Shown: piece by piece, positions 54,070 through 64,000 of the stretch
How the letters are laid out: each line of letters opens with the position of its first letter
How positions within the stretch are numbered: position 1 is the stretch's first letter
NCBI GenBank assembly: GCA_947471745.1
Contig: CANJKZ010001109.1
Span: 1,364,001-1,428,000 of the forward strand
DNA from: Closterium sp. Naga37s-1
Taxonomy: Eukaryota > Streptophyta > Zygnematophyceae > Desmidiales > Closteriaceae
DNA length: 64,000 bases
Reading direction: 5' to 3'
The notes under the pieces: model-generated
Told to the model about the DNA's origin: nothing
Database searches by the model: none
Seen by the model: only the letters and a program-made list of their open reading frames with translations
Translations under genes and position numbers: made by a program

Positions 54070-57000
54070 CTAAGCATGACAACCTACCCTGGCACAACAT
54101 GCATGAAGAGCATCTCTAGGCAACGGCTTGGTGAGGAAGTCCGCAGGTTGCGAGTTGGTCTTGATGTAGCGAAGCTCGACTTCATTGTCTTCAACGAGCT
54201 TGCGAATGTAGTGGTGACGGATTTGAATGTGTTTGGTCCTTTCATGGAGGACCGAGTTCTTGGCTAGGCCAATGGCGGCTTGGTTGTCCACGTAGATGGG
54301 ATTGGAGCCTTCTTGTTTGTGCCCAAGCTCGGCAAGAAGGCGACGTAACCAAACCGCTTCCGTACCACCACGAGTGAGCGCCACGTATTCCGCTTCGGTG
54401 GAGTTAAGTGCAATCAAGTTTTGGCGCTTGTTTTGCCAACTTATTGCACCTCGCACGAGGGTGAAGATTTAGCCCGAGGTGCTTTGGCGGGTTGAAGGAT
54501 CTCCCGCTCAATCCGCATCTGTGTAGCCTTGTAGCACCACGGTTCCCTTCTCGTTGTGCAACCCCATAAGAGTGGTTCCCTTAAAACCTGGGGTCCAAGA
54601 GTTTCTAAGTTAGGAAGGTTGCTAGGGCCAAGAAACGTGACTGGCTCGCGAACCAGGGTGTTGTCGAAATTTGTGGTTGTGGGTCGCAAAGTCTGGATAC
54701 CTCGCGAGTGTAAGCAGATCTGGATGGCAACGTCAAAATTCGTTTGCAACTAGTTTCGGATGGGCGCGAAATCTGTTTACGAAATCCTCACTGCTATCGT
54801 CCAGTAATTCCGCGTAGCAAAATTTTGCCCGAAGGTTTTCGAAGTTAGGAAGTTTGAGTCAGTATCTACTAGGTCACACCCAACCAAAGTTAGGAAGTTC
54901 AATCTAGTTTTGGCCTGTTTGGGACTCTGGTTTTAATGTAGCGAAGGAGACGTCGTGACGCTTGCATGGGTGTCGGTATAGGCTTGCTCTCGATCATGCC
55001 GAAGCGATCCACCACACTCTCCAAGTACTTGTGTTGGTGGAGAGCGAGGGTCTTGTTCCCTTGATCGCGATCGATATGAATCCCTAGGTAGTGGGAGATG
55101 GCGCCGAGGTCACGCATGGAGAATTCGGCGGCAAGCTTCGTCTTCATGTCCGCTACAAGGGAGGAAGGTCGTCGACGTAGAGGGGAAGAACGAGCTTCTT
55201 CTCGTCCTTGTTGAGCACGTAGAGCGCGTGGTCACACTTGCTTCGCACGAACCCCAACGAGAGCAAGTGTTCGTCGATCCTCGTGTACCACGCACGAGGG
55301 CTTTGCTTGAGGCCGTAGATGGTTCTCTTGAGCTTGCACACGCGGTCAGAGTCGTCGTCGAACCCAGGAGGTTGCTTCATGTACACCTCCTTCTTGAGAC
55401 GACCGTAGAGGAACGCCGTCTTCACGTCGAGTTGTTCCACCTCCAAGTCGAGTGCTCCCGCCAACGCCAAGAGGGTGCGAAATGTAGTGGACTTGGCGAC
55501 GGGAGCGAACGTCTCGTTGTAGTGAAGACCCTCCTTTTCCGTGTAGCCTTGCGCCACCAACCGCGCCTTGTACCGCTCCACTTCTCCATTGGGCCCAAGC
55601 TTCTTCTTGAAGACCCAACGAGAGCCAACGAGGTAGGCGCAGGGAGGCATGGGGACAAGCTCGTAGACGTCGTTCGCCATGAGTAAATCGTACTCCTCTT
55701 GAAGCGCACGTTCCCATTCCGCCGCTTCCGCCGAGCTCATGGCGCCTTGGTAGGTGGAGGGGGTATCGGTGTACGCCTCAAGACATATAGCATTCTCCCC
55801 TCCCTCATCGTCCCCTGCCACAAGAGAATAGCCATCATACTTGGAGTTGGGATGAGGGTTCCTCCGAGTGCGAGTGGATGCGAGGGTGGGAGTGATAGTG
55901 GGAGGAGGAGATGAAGGGTCACTTTCCTTGGCATTTTCTTCATCCCCACTCACTCCAACCACACCCGATCCATTCTCCCCCTCATTCGTACTAGGAGGAG
56001 AACCCGTAGGAGCTTCATATGCCTTATCCGTGACATCCAAGGGTGGAGGGACAATGATGACCGAGGGCACGTGCATGGACTTGGACAAAAGGTGTCTTCG
56101 TAGAACACCATGTCGCGCGACACCACGGGTTTCCCGTACTCCAAGTCCCATACACGCCACGCCTTGTGATCCGCGCTTGGACCCAAGTACATCGCCACCC
56201 GCGCCTTAGCCTCGAGATTGGTCCATGTGGCATCCGGGACATGGTAGTAGCACGTGCACCCAAAGGTGCGAAGGTCGGTGACGTCCGGCTTCGTACCGCT
56301 CCAAGCCTCAAGAGGCGTCTTGTTGGGCAACGCCTTGGTCACGCACCGGTTGCGAATCCAAGTTGCCAACGTAACCGCCTCGCCCCACCAATGCTTCTCC
56401 GTGTGAGCATGGGAGAGGAGACTTTGTGCCGACTTTATGAGCGTGCGGTTCAAACTTTCGGCGGCACCATTTTGTTGAGGCATGTACGGCGTCGAGAACT
56501 CATGCGCGGTCCCACGCCCTTTCAACCAATCGCCAAGCTCCTGAGAGGTGCATTCGCCACCTCCATCCGAGCGAAAGCGCTTCACCTTGAAGCCGCTTTC
56601 CGTCTCCACATCCGCGACCCATCGCTTGATGGCGGTTGACGTGGCATCCTTGTGCTTGAGAAGCCGAATCCAACACATCCGCGTCGCGTCGTCGAGGAGC
56701 GTGAGAACGTAGTGCGCGCCGAACTTCGACGCGGGAGTGATCGGTCCGCGCAAGTCCGTGTGAACGAGCTTGAGAGGTTCGGTGGCGTTCGGCTTCGTAC
56801 TCGGTGGAAAAGGCTTCCGTGCCATTTTCCCTTCAAGCAACCGACACACTTCTCGTTGTCCCCACCCGAGCGCACAAACTTCAAGCCGTCGACAATCCCC
56901 TTCGTTGCCATAGCTTGAATAGCCGCATGGTGGAGGTGGCCAAGCCGATTATGCCACGTTGAGAGTGAGGTTGTCGAGGTAGCCGCTTGAGCCGTCGCCA

Positions 57001-58355
57001 CACTTGGAAGAGCGTCAAGCACGAAGAGACCTCCCGCTTGGCGTGCCGTGCCGATGTGTACACCATCCGCCGTGCTCAATGCCATCGTGGTCCCTTCAAT
57101 ATTTACACGCATCTCCTTGCGTGTAAATTGGTAAACAGAGAGGAGGTTAGCGCCGAGCCTGGGAACCACCAAGACGTTCTTGATGGTGAGTGGACCGCCG
57201 TCCACCATGATCCGCACGTCGCCTTGTCCCGTGACGTCCAACGTGTCACGGTTGCCGAACATCACGCGCTTAAAGGGAGCCACCGTCGTCACGTTGTTGA
57301 GAAGCGCCACGCGCGCCGTCATGTGTTGAGTAGCACCCGTGTCGAGTACCCACGTGTCAACACCACCGACGGTCGTTCCACTTGCGACGAAGACGAAATC
57401 CCGGTCGTTGTCGTCGCATGTCGCCACATGCGCGCGCCGGTTGTCGTCACTTGAAGACGGCCTTCAATTTGCCGGTTTAACGGGACAATCGTGCCACCAG
57501 TGTCCCGTCTTCTTGCAACAACGACAAGCACCCTCTCGCGCCCGAGCTCGATTGGCGTTGGCCAATCCTCCTCGTGATGAGCTTGAGGCCGCCGCGCTCC
57601 CGTTCAAACTCCCGCGGTTGTTGTCGTCGTTGCGCCGCTTGAAGCGTCCCTTTCGCCTTCGCATTGCGGGAGAAGTGTGCTGCACCGATTGCATCGCCAT
57701 GCAATTTCGTGCGCCTCGCCTCTTCGTTGATGAGGCGTGCCACCACTTGCTCCTTCTTCCATGTATCTTACGTCCCATCCAACATCGTGATCACCGTTGA
57801 CCATGCTTCACCGAGGCCCGTGAGGAGCATCATGATCCAATCGTTGTCTTCCACGCTCGCGTCGAGTTCCACCAAGCGCTCGCCAAGCTCCTCCATTCGG
57901 TTGATGTACGCGCACATTGACTCCCCGTCCTTCATCCGCACCGTGAAGAAGTCGAGGCTCGCTTGAAGCTTGCTATGAAGCGACTTGGATACGTGCTCTC
58001 TTTCGAGTCGCTTCCACGCTTCACGAGTCGCGCCTTCACGGTCGATGCAAGGGCTCAAGATGTGGACGAGTTGGAGACTTAGAAAGGCAAACGCCTTTTT
58101 GTCCTTTCGCGCCCACGCTTCCTTTTTTGCCGTTGAAGTGTCCGAAGCGGGCTTCGATGCTGACCCATCGAAGAAGCCCCACAATTCGCGCTCCATCATG
58201 TAGACTTTTAACTTGAAGCGCCACGAGGAGAAATGATCCCCGTTAAAAATCGGCACCGCGCTCAAGTCAACAACGTGCGGAGTTGTCGAGAAGTCCGTCA
58301 GGGGGGGAGGGGCCGTTAGCGCATTCGTCGTCGACGAAGTATCGGAGGAACCCAT
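54070..58355 (-). pseudogene. copia-3 gag-pol, decayed and partly deleted
   Basis: Gag starts at 58355 (MGSSDTSSTTNALTAPP) with the UBN2-like IFNGDHFSSWRFKLKVYMME, a stop near 57770 and the zinc knuckle CRCCKKTGHWWHDC (about 57510). Protease has VLDTGATQHMT (57345). Integrase has TWHNRLGHLH, CVGCLKGK, LVHTDLRGP, RSDGGGECTSQ and MPQQNGAAES. RT covers about 55690-54920, with WVFKKKLGPNG, RLVAQGYTEKEGLHYNETFA and YVDDL (55175). RNase H at 54456-54070 has STEAEYVAL and YVDNQAAIGLAKN. Between RT and RNase H the connection is damaged: PMQAS is fused to RRLLRYIK, and 54575-54910 is unrelated sequence. Several stops and frameshifts; inactive. Confidence 0.9.
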
Positions 58356-58402
58356 GGCGTAGCAACGATAGAGCAAGCACTCCTACACTAACTCTGATAC
58401 CA

Positions 58403-59018
58403 TGAAATAAACCGTCCTGGTTTAACTGATGCTACAGACTCAACTTAGCGAGTTAAAACCACAGCCTAGGATCGTTCTGACGGGCTCGGAGCACGGATTC
58501 CATAGCAACTTAGATCACTGAAAATGCCCAAGAGATGAGAGAGCAATAGTTGTTTATATATGGATGGGTACAAGCTACGAATTGAAGTTAACTCTCTGTT
58601 TTGCTCTCTGGATTTTATAGCTAAAACGCGCAAGCACAATTGTAACATCGAACCGCGCGCGACTCGCCGCAAATTCGGACTCAGTATCGCGTCCAATTTC
58701 CGCGACTTCCGCGTTCACAATTTCGGACTTTGTTGGGTTCATTTCAACACGCCGACAATCATGTGTTACAAGGAACAATAGCGAGTGTAGCGAAATGTTC
58801 GTAACATTCGCTTGCACTCTCGCTATTTTCGTGCATGCATGTGGGGCTGCCAAGTGTCGCCCCCACAATTTTTCCAGACCCAACCGGGGGAAGTTCGGTT
58901 GTGTGGTGACGCGGACAATCCGCCGTCACCCCAACCTTCCAAGAAAAAAACCCTCCCTTGGTCCGAGTCAAGGGAGGTCTTTGCGTGGGGGGCAACCCCG
59001 TCCCCCACACTTCCAACA
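58403..59018 (-). repeat. copia-3 5' LTR
   Basis: 616 bp, TGAAATAAACCGTCC ... CACTTCCAACA on the + strand; contains TTTATATATGGATGG, a TATA-like element on the + strand. Confidence 0.95.
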
Positions 59019-59367
59019 ATATACTAGGGAAGAGATGCTAAGGAAGGCAAAGGTAGGAAGAGAGGCTTAAAAGTACCGTACCGTACATCACAGCAGGCCT
59101 TAAAAATTCCAGGTTGGTCTTACAGGGAAAATGTCGAACCTAGTCCTGTTTCTGTACCAGGAATAGCATCATAGCTACTGCAATTAAAAAGCCTGGACCT
59201 ACATGTATCACTAAAACAACCATCACAACCACCTGCTGGTGCTTTTGCTCGTGGTGGTATTGGTGCTGCTGCTGCTGCTGCCACCACTGATGGTGGTGCC
59301 ACCGCTGCAGGTATAGTTCCTGTCCTCCTAAGTCCCCAATCTCCCCTTTGTGAACCTCCCCGGAACC

Positions 59368-59826
59368 TCAACTCCTCACAAAGGCTTCGAGAATGAAAGC
59401 AACCACCACATTGAGCACAAACACCACAATGACCACGTAAAACAGCGCAAAGTACACAGGCGCCTTCCACTGCTGCTTTGCTGGCAGCACTGCTGCAACC
59501 CCATCCATGATCACATACCAGTTGTTCACAATATACAGGTTGAAAGCCACGGCCATCGAAGCCGGGAAGTCCTTGAAATTGAGTGGTAGGAAGCCGGATT
59601 GAAAGTAGTCTGTGGTTTGAAGCTGGGGGTGGTGTGAGGAGAGGAGGCCACCGAAAAGGTGCGTGCCGGCGAGTGAGAAGAGGGAGAGGGTGGTGAAGAG
59701 GAGGGCGAGGATGGGGAGTATGGAGGGGAGGAGGGTGGCGAGGGTGGAGAGGAGGAGGTGCAGGCGAGAGAGGTAGTGGGAGAAAGGGAGGAGGGGGAGG
59801 CAGCGGAAGAGCAGGGCAGCTTGCAA
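59368..59826 (-). CDS. TPC1-like two-pore channel, last exon
   Basis: Plant TPC1 is a vacuolar, Ca2+-regulated, voltage-gated cation channel with two six-helix domains. This frame matches the end of the second domain. It has a linker/S5 segment (LLSTLATLLPSILPILALLF then GTHLFGG), a pore region (PLNFKDFPASMAVAFNLYIV then NNWYVIMDG) and S6 (YFALFYVVIVVFVLNVVVAF then ILEAF). The stop is TGA at 59368, although the GTGAGG there could also be a donor. The true 5' splice border is unclear; the frame enters from upstream near 59830 in a pyrimidine tract. No further TPC exon (EF hands, domain I) was recognised in 59830-61250, where the mTERF copy begins. This may therefore be a gene fragment. Confidence 0.65.
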   Translation of the reverse strand: MQAALLFRCLPLLPFSHYLSRLHLLLSTLATLLPSILPILALLFTTLSLFSLAGTHLFGGLLSSHHPQLQTTDYFQSGFLPLNFKDFPASMAVAFNLYIVNNWYVIMDGVAAVLPAKQQWKAPVYFALFYVVIVVFVLNVVVAFILEAFVRS

Positions 59827-61257
59827 CCTCGTGATGGGCAGACCGAGGGAGGGGGGGGAGAGGGAGTGAGGAGAAGGGGAGAGAGGGGGAGGGGTTCGGA
59901 GAAGGGGAAGGGGAAGATAGTGATTCCTTCTTCATTCCTTTCTTTCTTTGGAGAGTTGGGGCGTATGAGAGCATGAATTTGGCATGGAAACGAATAGACG
60001 CGAATGGACTCGGTTTACCATTCTAGTCCAGGGCGTAACGGAAATGACAAGTTTTGAAGATACGGCGTCATGTGGATTTGGCTTAGCATACCAGTGAAGG
60101 GCGTCAGAGAGATGGAGATGCATGCTTGGTCTGAGAGCTTGGGTCACGAGCAACTGGGGGAAAGTGGGTGATGGTGATGGTATTGGTGATGATGGTGATG
60201 GCGACAGCTCCCGCAGCAACAACCGTGATGGTTGATGCTCTGACGCTGATGTTGCTGCTGTTGTTGCTCCTACTGCTACTGATGCAGAGTTTGAAGTTGA
60301 TGTCACCTGCAGACGTAAATGCTGCTTCTTCTGCTGCTGCTGCTGCGGGTATTTATGCTTTTGCACCGGATGTTGCTGTTGCTGCTGCTGGTGCTGCAGC
60401 TGTTGCTGCTGCTGGTAGTGGCCAGGATATTTTGTGGAACATGCAGAAGGGGAACAGATGGAGCAGAAGGGGAGGATGAGGAGGACGAAGAGGAGAGGGA
60501 TAGAGGAAAAGAAGTGAAAGCGCCAGTGGGGCTAGCAGCACCAGCAGTGGAGCATGAAACGGAGGATCCATACCATGACTGCACATACAAGGAAATGGGT
60601 AGTGGTGGTTGGAAAGGAGAGGGGATGGGAGATGGGAGACTATTTGTTGCTTGGAGTAGAATAATGGATGATCTGTGTAGTGGTTGCAGAGGAGGGAAGC
60701 AAGAGGAGATTGCGGAATGGTGAAATTGGTTTCGCAAGAAGACGAGCAACATGGAGCAAATGCAGAGGTATAAGCAGAGCAGAGTAAGCTCTGTGTGGGT
60801 TGGAATGACAGCAGCAATGAGAGCGAGAAACTAGAGAAGAGAGTTTCTGCAGTGTCTCCGCATGTGGTGCAAGAAATTTCAAAATGTCAGTGGAGAGAGG
60901 CGAATCAAAGGGGCGAATAAGGCGTGTGGATGAGTGGGGCAATGGCATGCCGTGGCAAGAAACGACATTGTGTCGCATGGCCTGGCGTGGCGTGGCATGG
61001 AACTGCATGGAGTGGCATGGCATGACATGGCATGGCATGGCAGAGTATGACATGTGTGGAACAAGCACGGACAGGGCGTGAGTGATCTCACCTGCCAAGA
61101 GCTGTGCGGAAATGAGGAGCGATGGATCGATACCAGTGATGCCCTGCGAGGAAGGAGGACACGTGTAGGGTTGGGATGATGGACACGTGCAAGGAGGATG
61201 GGTAAAGGTTGAAAAGGAGAAGAGATTATGACAAGCGATGTAAGAGATGCCTGAGGG
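59827..61257. other. Region upstream of TPC1-like exon, no clear gene
   Basis: Holds GCT/CTG-rich runs (60255-60425) and a TGGCATGGCA array (60975-61047). On the minus strand a 51-base stretch at about 61093-61157 has splice-like borders and reads ITGIDPSLLISAQLLA. It could be an exon, but I cannot assign it. Confidence 0.4.
60975..61047. repeat. TGGCATGGCA degenerate array
   Basis: Repeated GGCATGGC, GGCGTGGC and GACATGGC words. Confidence 0.8.
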
Positions 61258-62496
61258 AGGGAGCCAGCTGTGTGTCAGCTGTTTCCGATCTTTTGAATGG
61301 TCATTCGTTGGATCTCTTTCTCTTTCTATTTCCCTCTCTTTCTTTCCATCTCTTCAGCTTCCAGCTCCATTTTTGCCTTTTCTTCTTTCCTTTGCTCATA
61401 TAGTTTCCGTCTCCCATTTCTCCCCCATTCGATGTTCTTGTTGCAGCCTGGAGGACAGGCTGTTACCTACCATTGAATTCCCGTCCACGAACCTCCTGCT
61501 CTCACCACCACAGCTGCTCGAATTGGTCTCCGCAGCTCCACAGGTAGTAGAAACCAGGAATGGACCCAAGAGACCAGTCTCCACAACACCTCAGCTCAGC
61601 CATTATTTTGTATTATTGTCTTAAAGCTTCTCTTCAGCTGACCTTCTTAAACCTTCCGAGGAGTCTGAGCCTAAAAATTCGTCGGATTGTCTTCTTAGCA
61701 CCGCAGGTGCGCCCGATGCCCAGTCATACCATGAAATGCAGTGTGCCTGTACTCTATTCTTCCAATCACCCAGCACTTGAAACAGGCCTTGCACTCACTG
61801 GTGCACAAGCATCAGAGCCTATGGCGAGAGCCAGTGACACATCAATACACGGACCACTTGAGAAAGGGAGCCTTACCGCTGCCACCCCCCCTCCCCGGGT
61901 GCTAACCCAGTCAGTACCACACACTCTACGTTTAACACTCCTCTTCCTCTCGCACACAGTGGGTCTGACCCCACAGCAGCAGGCAGCCAACCCTTCCCCG
62001 CCACTGCCCTACCCCCTCTCTAGGTGCTAACCTAGTCAGTGCCGCACACGCTGCATCCAAAACTCCTCTTCCTCTCGCACACAGTGGGTCTGACCGCACA
62101 GCAGCAGGCGGCAATGCTGCCACGGCAGCCCAACGTGCTGTGCCTGTTGCTGCCCCTGCTGCACCGCAACCACTCCTCCCTGTGCGCGCTGGGATTCTCC
62201 CCAGAAGACATTCGCCGCATGCTCATGCTCTTCCCCACGCTACTGCTGCTCAGGTCTCTAGAGGGGGGAAGGGGGAGGAGAGGGGTGGGGGGGGGGATGT
62301 AGGTCCGGGTGGGGTTTGTGCCGTGGCATGGTGGTTGGTTCGGTGTTGTGCGTTTTCAAGGGAATATGCGGGTAGAGGGCAGTGGAAAGGGACGTTGGGG
62401 TAGGGTTGGGATTAAAGGGGTTGGCTTGAAGGCCGGGCGAGGGTTGTGATTGTATTTCTCGGATGCAAGTAGCTGGAGAGAGCAGGAGGTGTATAA

Positions 62497-63017
62497 GGGC
62501 GTGTCTCCATTTTGCCAATTTTTGTCACGGACGATCCAAATTGTGGACCGACCGGGGTACGAAAGGTTACCACCGTTTTTAATTCGTTTGGTTGTGTTGT
62601 TTGTTAGTACCTTTGCGACGTCGCCAGGAACTCGGACGGTAGTGACACTTTTTCCCTTTCAACGGTTCAAAATGTCATAAGTGGACTGTCCGAAACGCAA
62701 TCGGACCGTCCGAAAGTCCTCATGCGGGATTGGCGAGCAAAATCTAAAATAAATTACATAATCCGTGTCACGTCGTCAAATCCGCGCGGAGTGCATACGC
62801 GCCTTTTGCGAGGTGGGCAAACTGGGTTACAGTATGTACAGTGTCCCATGCGATGCTACAGTAATCTCGAGGTGGTAGAAGCGTGAAAAAGTGTCACCAT
62901 CCACTTCGCACGATGCAAAAGCGCCGAACCGTAGATTCGGACAGTCCTTAGGACCGTCCGAAGTCGAAAAGGCGGACCGTCCGCAAAAACACGAAGTGGC
63001 AAAATGGAGACACGCCC
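62497..63017. mobile_element. Harbinger/Tourist-like MITE, 521 bp
   Basis: Perfect 21-bp terminal inverted repeats beginning GGGCGTGTCTCCATTTTGCC, flanked by TAA at 62494-62496 and 63018-63020, the TWA target site of PIF/Harbinger elements. The parent mTERF locus has the empty site (GTGTGTAAGGATGC at 16876). No coding capacity. The interior repeats CGGACCGTCCGAA-like words (about 62690, 62705, 62950 and 62975). Confidence 0.9.
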
Positions 63018-63597
63018 TAAGTATGCAGATAGCTGTGGTTTCAAGCAGGGTTGGATGGGTTGGGATGGGAGGAGCAGATCCTCTTACAGCCATCCATCCC
63101 TGCGTTAAACTCAGCTAGTTTCTTTTTGCTCCTGCCACACCATTTGTGAAGGTTGTCTCGTGTCTCCTCCCTCCTCCCCGCCATCCCTCCCTCGCTCCCT
63201 CCACATCCCACCCACATCAGTCCCGACAACATCTAAGCCAAGTGCACCTTCCTCACAGGTCTCATGGGCCATCCCCATTCTCAATCTGAGTTGACTCATA
63301 ATACTCTCTCCCTCCCTGCCTCTTTCCCTCCACGCCCCACTCCCACCAGTCCCGACAACATCCAAGCCAAGTGCGCCTTCCTCACTGGCCCTATGGGCCG
63401 CCCCCTTGAACACGCCCTAGCCTTCCCCCATTTCTTCAGCTACAGCCTGCACCGCCGCATCCAGCCCCGCTACAGCCGCCTGCAGGCTCTAGGCATCTCC
63501 CCGCCCCCCTCTCTCGCTTCCATGCTCTGCTGTACCGACCAGGTGTTTCAATCCAAGTGGGCTATAGCACCGGAGGGGGATGGCAGGGGGAAGGTTG

Positions 63598-63611
63598 TTG
63601 AGAGTTCTCAA
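63598..63611. repeat. Palindrome TTGAGAGTTCTCAA in mTERF copy
   Basis: Counterpart of 17456-17469. A second one, TGAGTTGACTCA at 63287-63298, is complete here, while the parent has only TGAACTCA at 17148. Confidence 0.75.
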
Positions 63612-64000
63612 AGCAAGGGGCTGGAGCGCGGGAGGGGGACAGGAGGGGGAAAAGGGTGGAGGGGGAGGCGGGAGGGTTGCGGGGAGCGAGGGTAGGGTAG
63701 TTGGGGGAGGAAGGGTGGAGGAATAGGGAATAAGGGAGAGGAAAGGAGAGGTGGACGAGGTCGAAGTCAAAGAGGTCAAGGAAGTCAATGGGGTAGCAGA
63801 AGTGGTTCTAGAAGTGTGGGTGGGTACTGTTTGCATTTGTGAGCTGGAAATAGAGGTTGCTGCTGGTCCTTGCATTGCTCCGAATGCGACAGTGCGAGAG
63901 ACTGCAGCACTTGAAACGGGACACGGTGCCAAGGGCAGTGGTGAAAAGATCTGTTGCTCCTGCCGCTGAACTGAAGCCGCTGCCAGCACTGCCATCGACT

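Larger units (their letters stand above)
51966..59018 (-). mobile_element. Ty1/copia retrotransposon copia-3, different lineage
   Basis: Long LTRs (612 and 616 bp) at 51966-54044 (interrupted) and 58403-59018, with ATATA target duplication at 51961-51965 and 59019-59023. The minus-strand primer site next to 58403 reads TGGTATCAGAGTTAG. Gag has a CCHC knuckle and pol follows copia order. LTR length and protein wording differ from copia-1/2. Confidence 0.95.
61258..64000 (+). pseudogene. Segmental copy of mTERF gene, 3' half
   Basis: Co-linear with 15260-17860 at high identity, including introns and in-place exon copies. Exon equivalents: 61447-61543, 62024-62253 (same 230-bp length as the parent) and 63350 to about 63695. 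Lesions: CAG to TAG at 62033 near the start of the second exon, and a one-base deletion near 63620 that changes the C-terminal tail. The first 6 parental exons are absent. The window ends within the copy. The FFSYSLHRRIQPRYSRL box is intact, so the copy is recent or was briefly selected. It lacks the interrupted exon copy found at 16371 in the parent. Confidence 0.8.

Noticed and set aside
18350..64000. UAG read as glutamine (altered genetic code)
   Set aside because: Many in-frame TAGs would fit Gln, but others replace Trp, and the zinc-finger and mTERF genes end sensibly at TAG. Deamination explains the pattern.

Overview
The window looks like nuclear DNA of a green-lineage eukaryote. Genes have GT-AG introns and encode plant-type proteins: a PTI1-like kinase, an organellar mTERF protein, a SUPERMAN-like C2H2/EAR repressor and a TPC1-like channel. 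Three Ty1/copia elements carry initiator-Met tRNA primer sites. The simple-repeat load, GC-rich retroelement leaders and gag style suggest a streptophyte alga, perhaps a zygnematophyte such as Closterium; that assignment comes from pattern memory, not a search.

Layout. 1-3303 (+): 3' part of a PTI1-like kinase whose exons occur again as diverged copies in the adjacent introns. 5899-7779 (+): single-exon zinc-finger repressor. About 8651-17559 (+): mTERF gene with the same in-place exon copies, a 1.3 kb CATGCA minisatellite, a 34-bp fold-back and several short TTGAG...CTCAA palindromes in its introns. 18350-38280: candidate giant transposon (about 19.9 kb, 12.6 kb without its nested copia) with 16-bp perfect terminal inverted repeats and a 3-bp target duplication. 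It holds a Ndc10/Crypton-type tyrosine-recombinase-like gene (+) and a convergent multi-exon gene of unknown function (-); the latter is split by copia-1 (25059-32391). 38532-39685 and 50623-51627 (+): two paralogous orphan genes with a signal-peptide-like first exon. The upstream region of copy A was hit by the giant element and that of copy B by a Mutator-like MITE, itself hit by copia-2 (42810-50001, -). Between them, 41072-41650 is a run of consecutive perfect hairpins followed by a TCATGA-rich block. 51966-59018 (-): copia-3, with a non-autonomous LTR element nested in one LTR. 59368-59826 (-): last exon of a TPC1-like channel. 61258-64000 (+): segmental copy of the mTERF 3' half, with a Harbinger-like MITE whose empty site is preserved in the parent locus.

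The host genes are unrelated in function. What links the region is its architecture: repeated local duplication of exons, palindrome-rich introns, and transposons nested up to three deep whose boundaries can be dated relative to each other. Premature stops in the retroelements are mostly TAG created at CAG/CTG sites, as expected from deamination of CHG-methylated cytosines.
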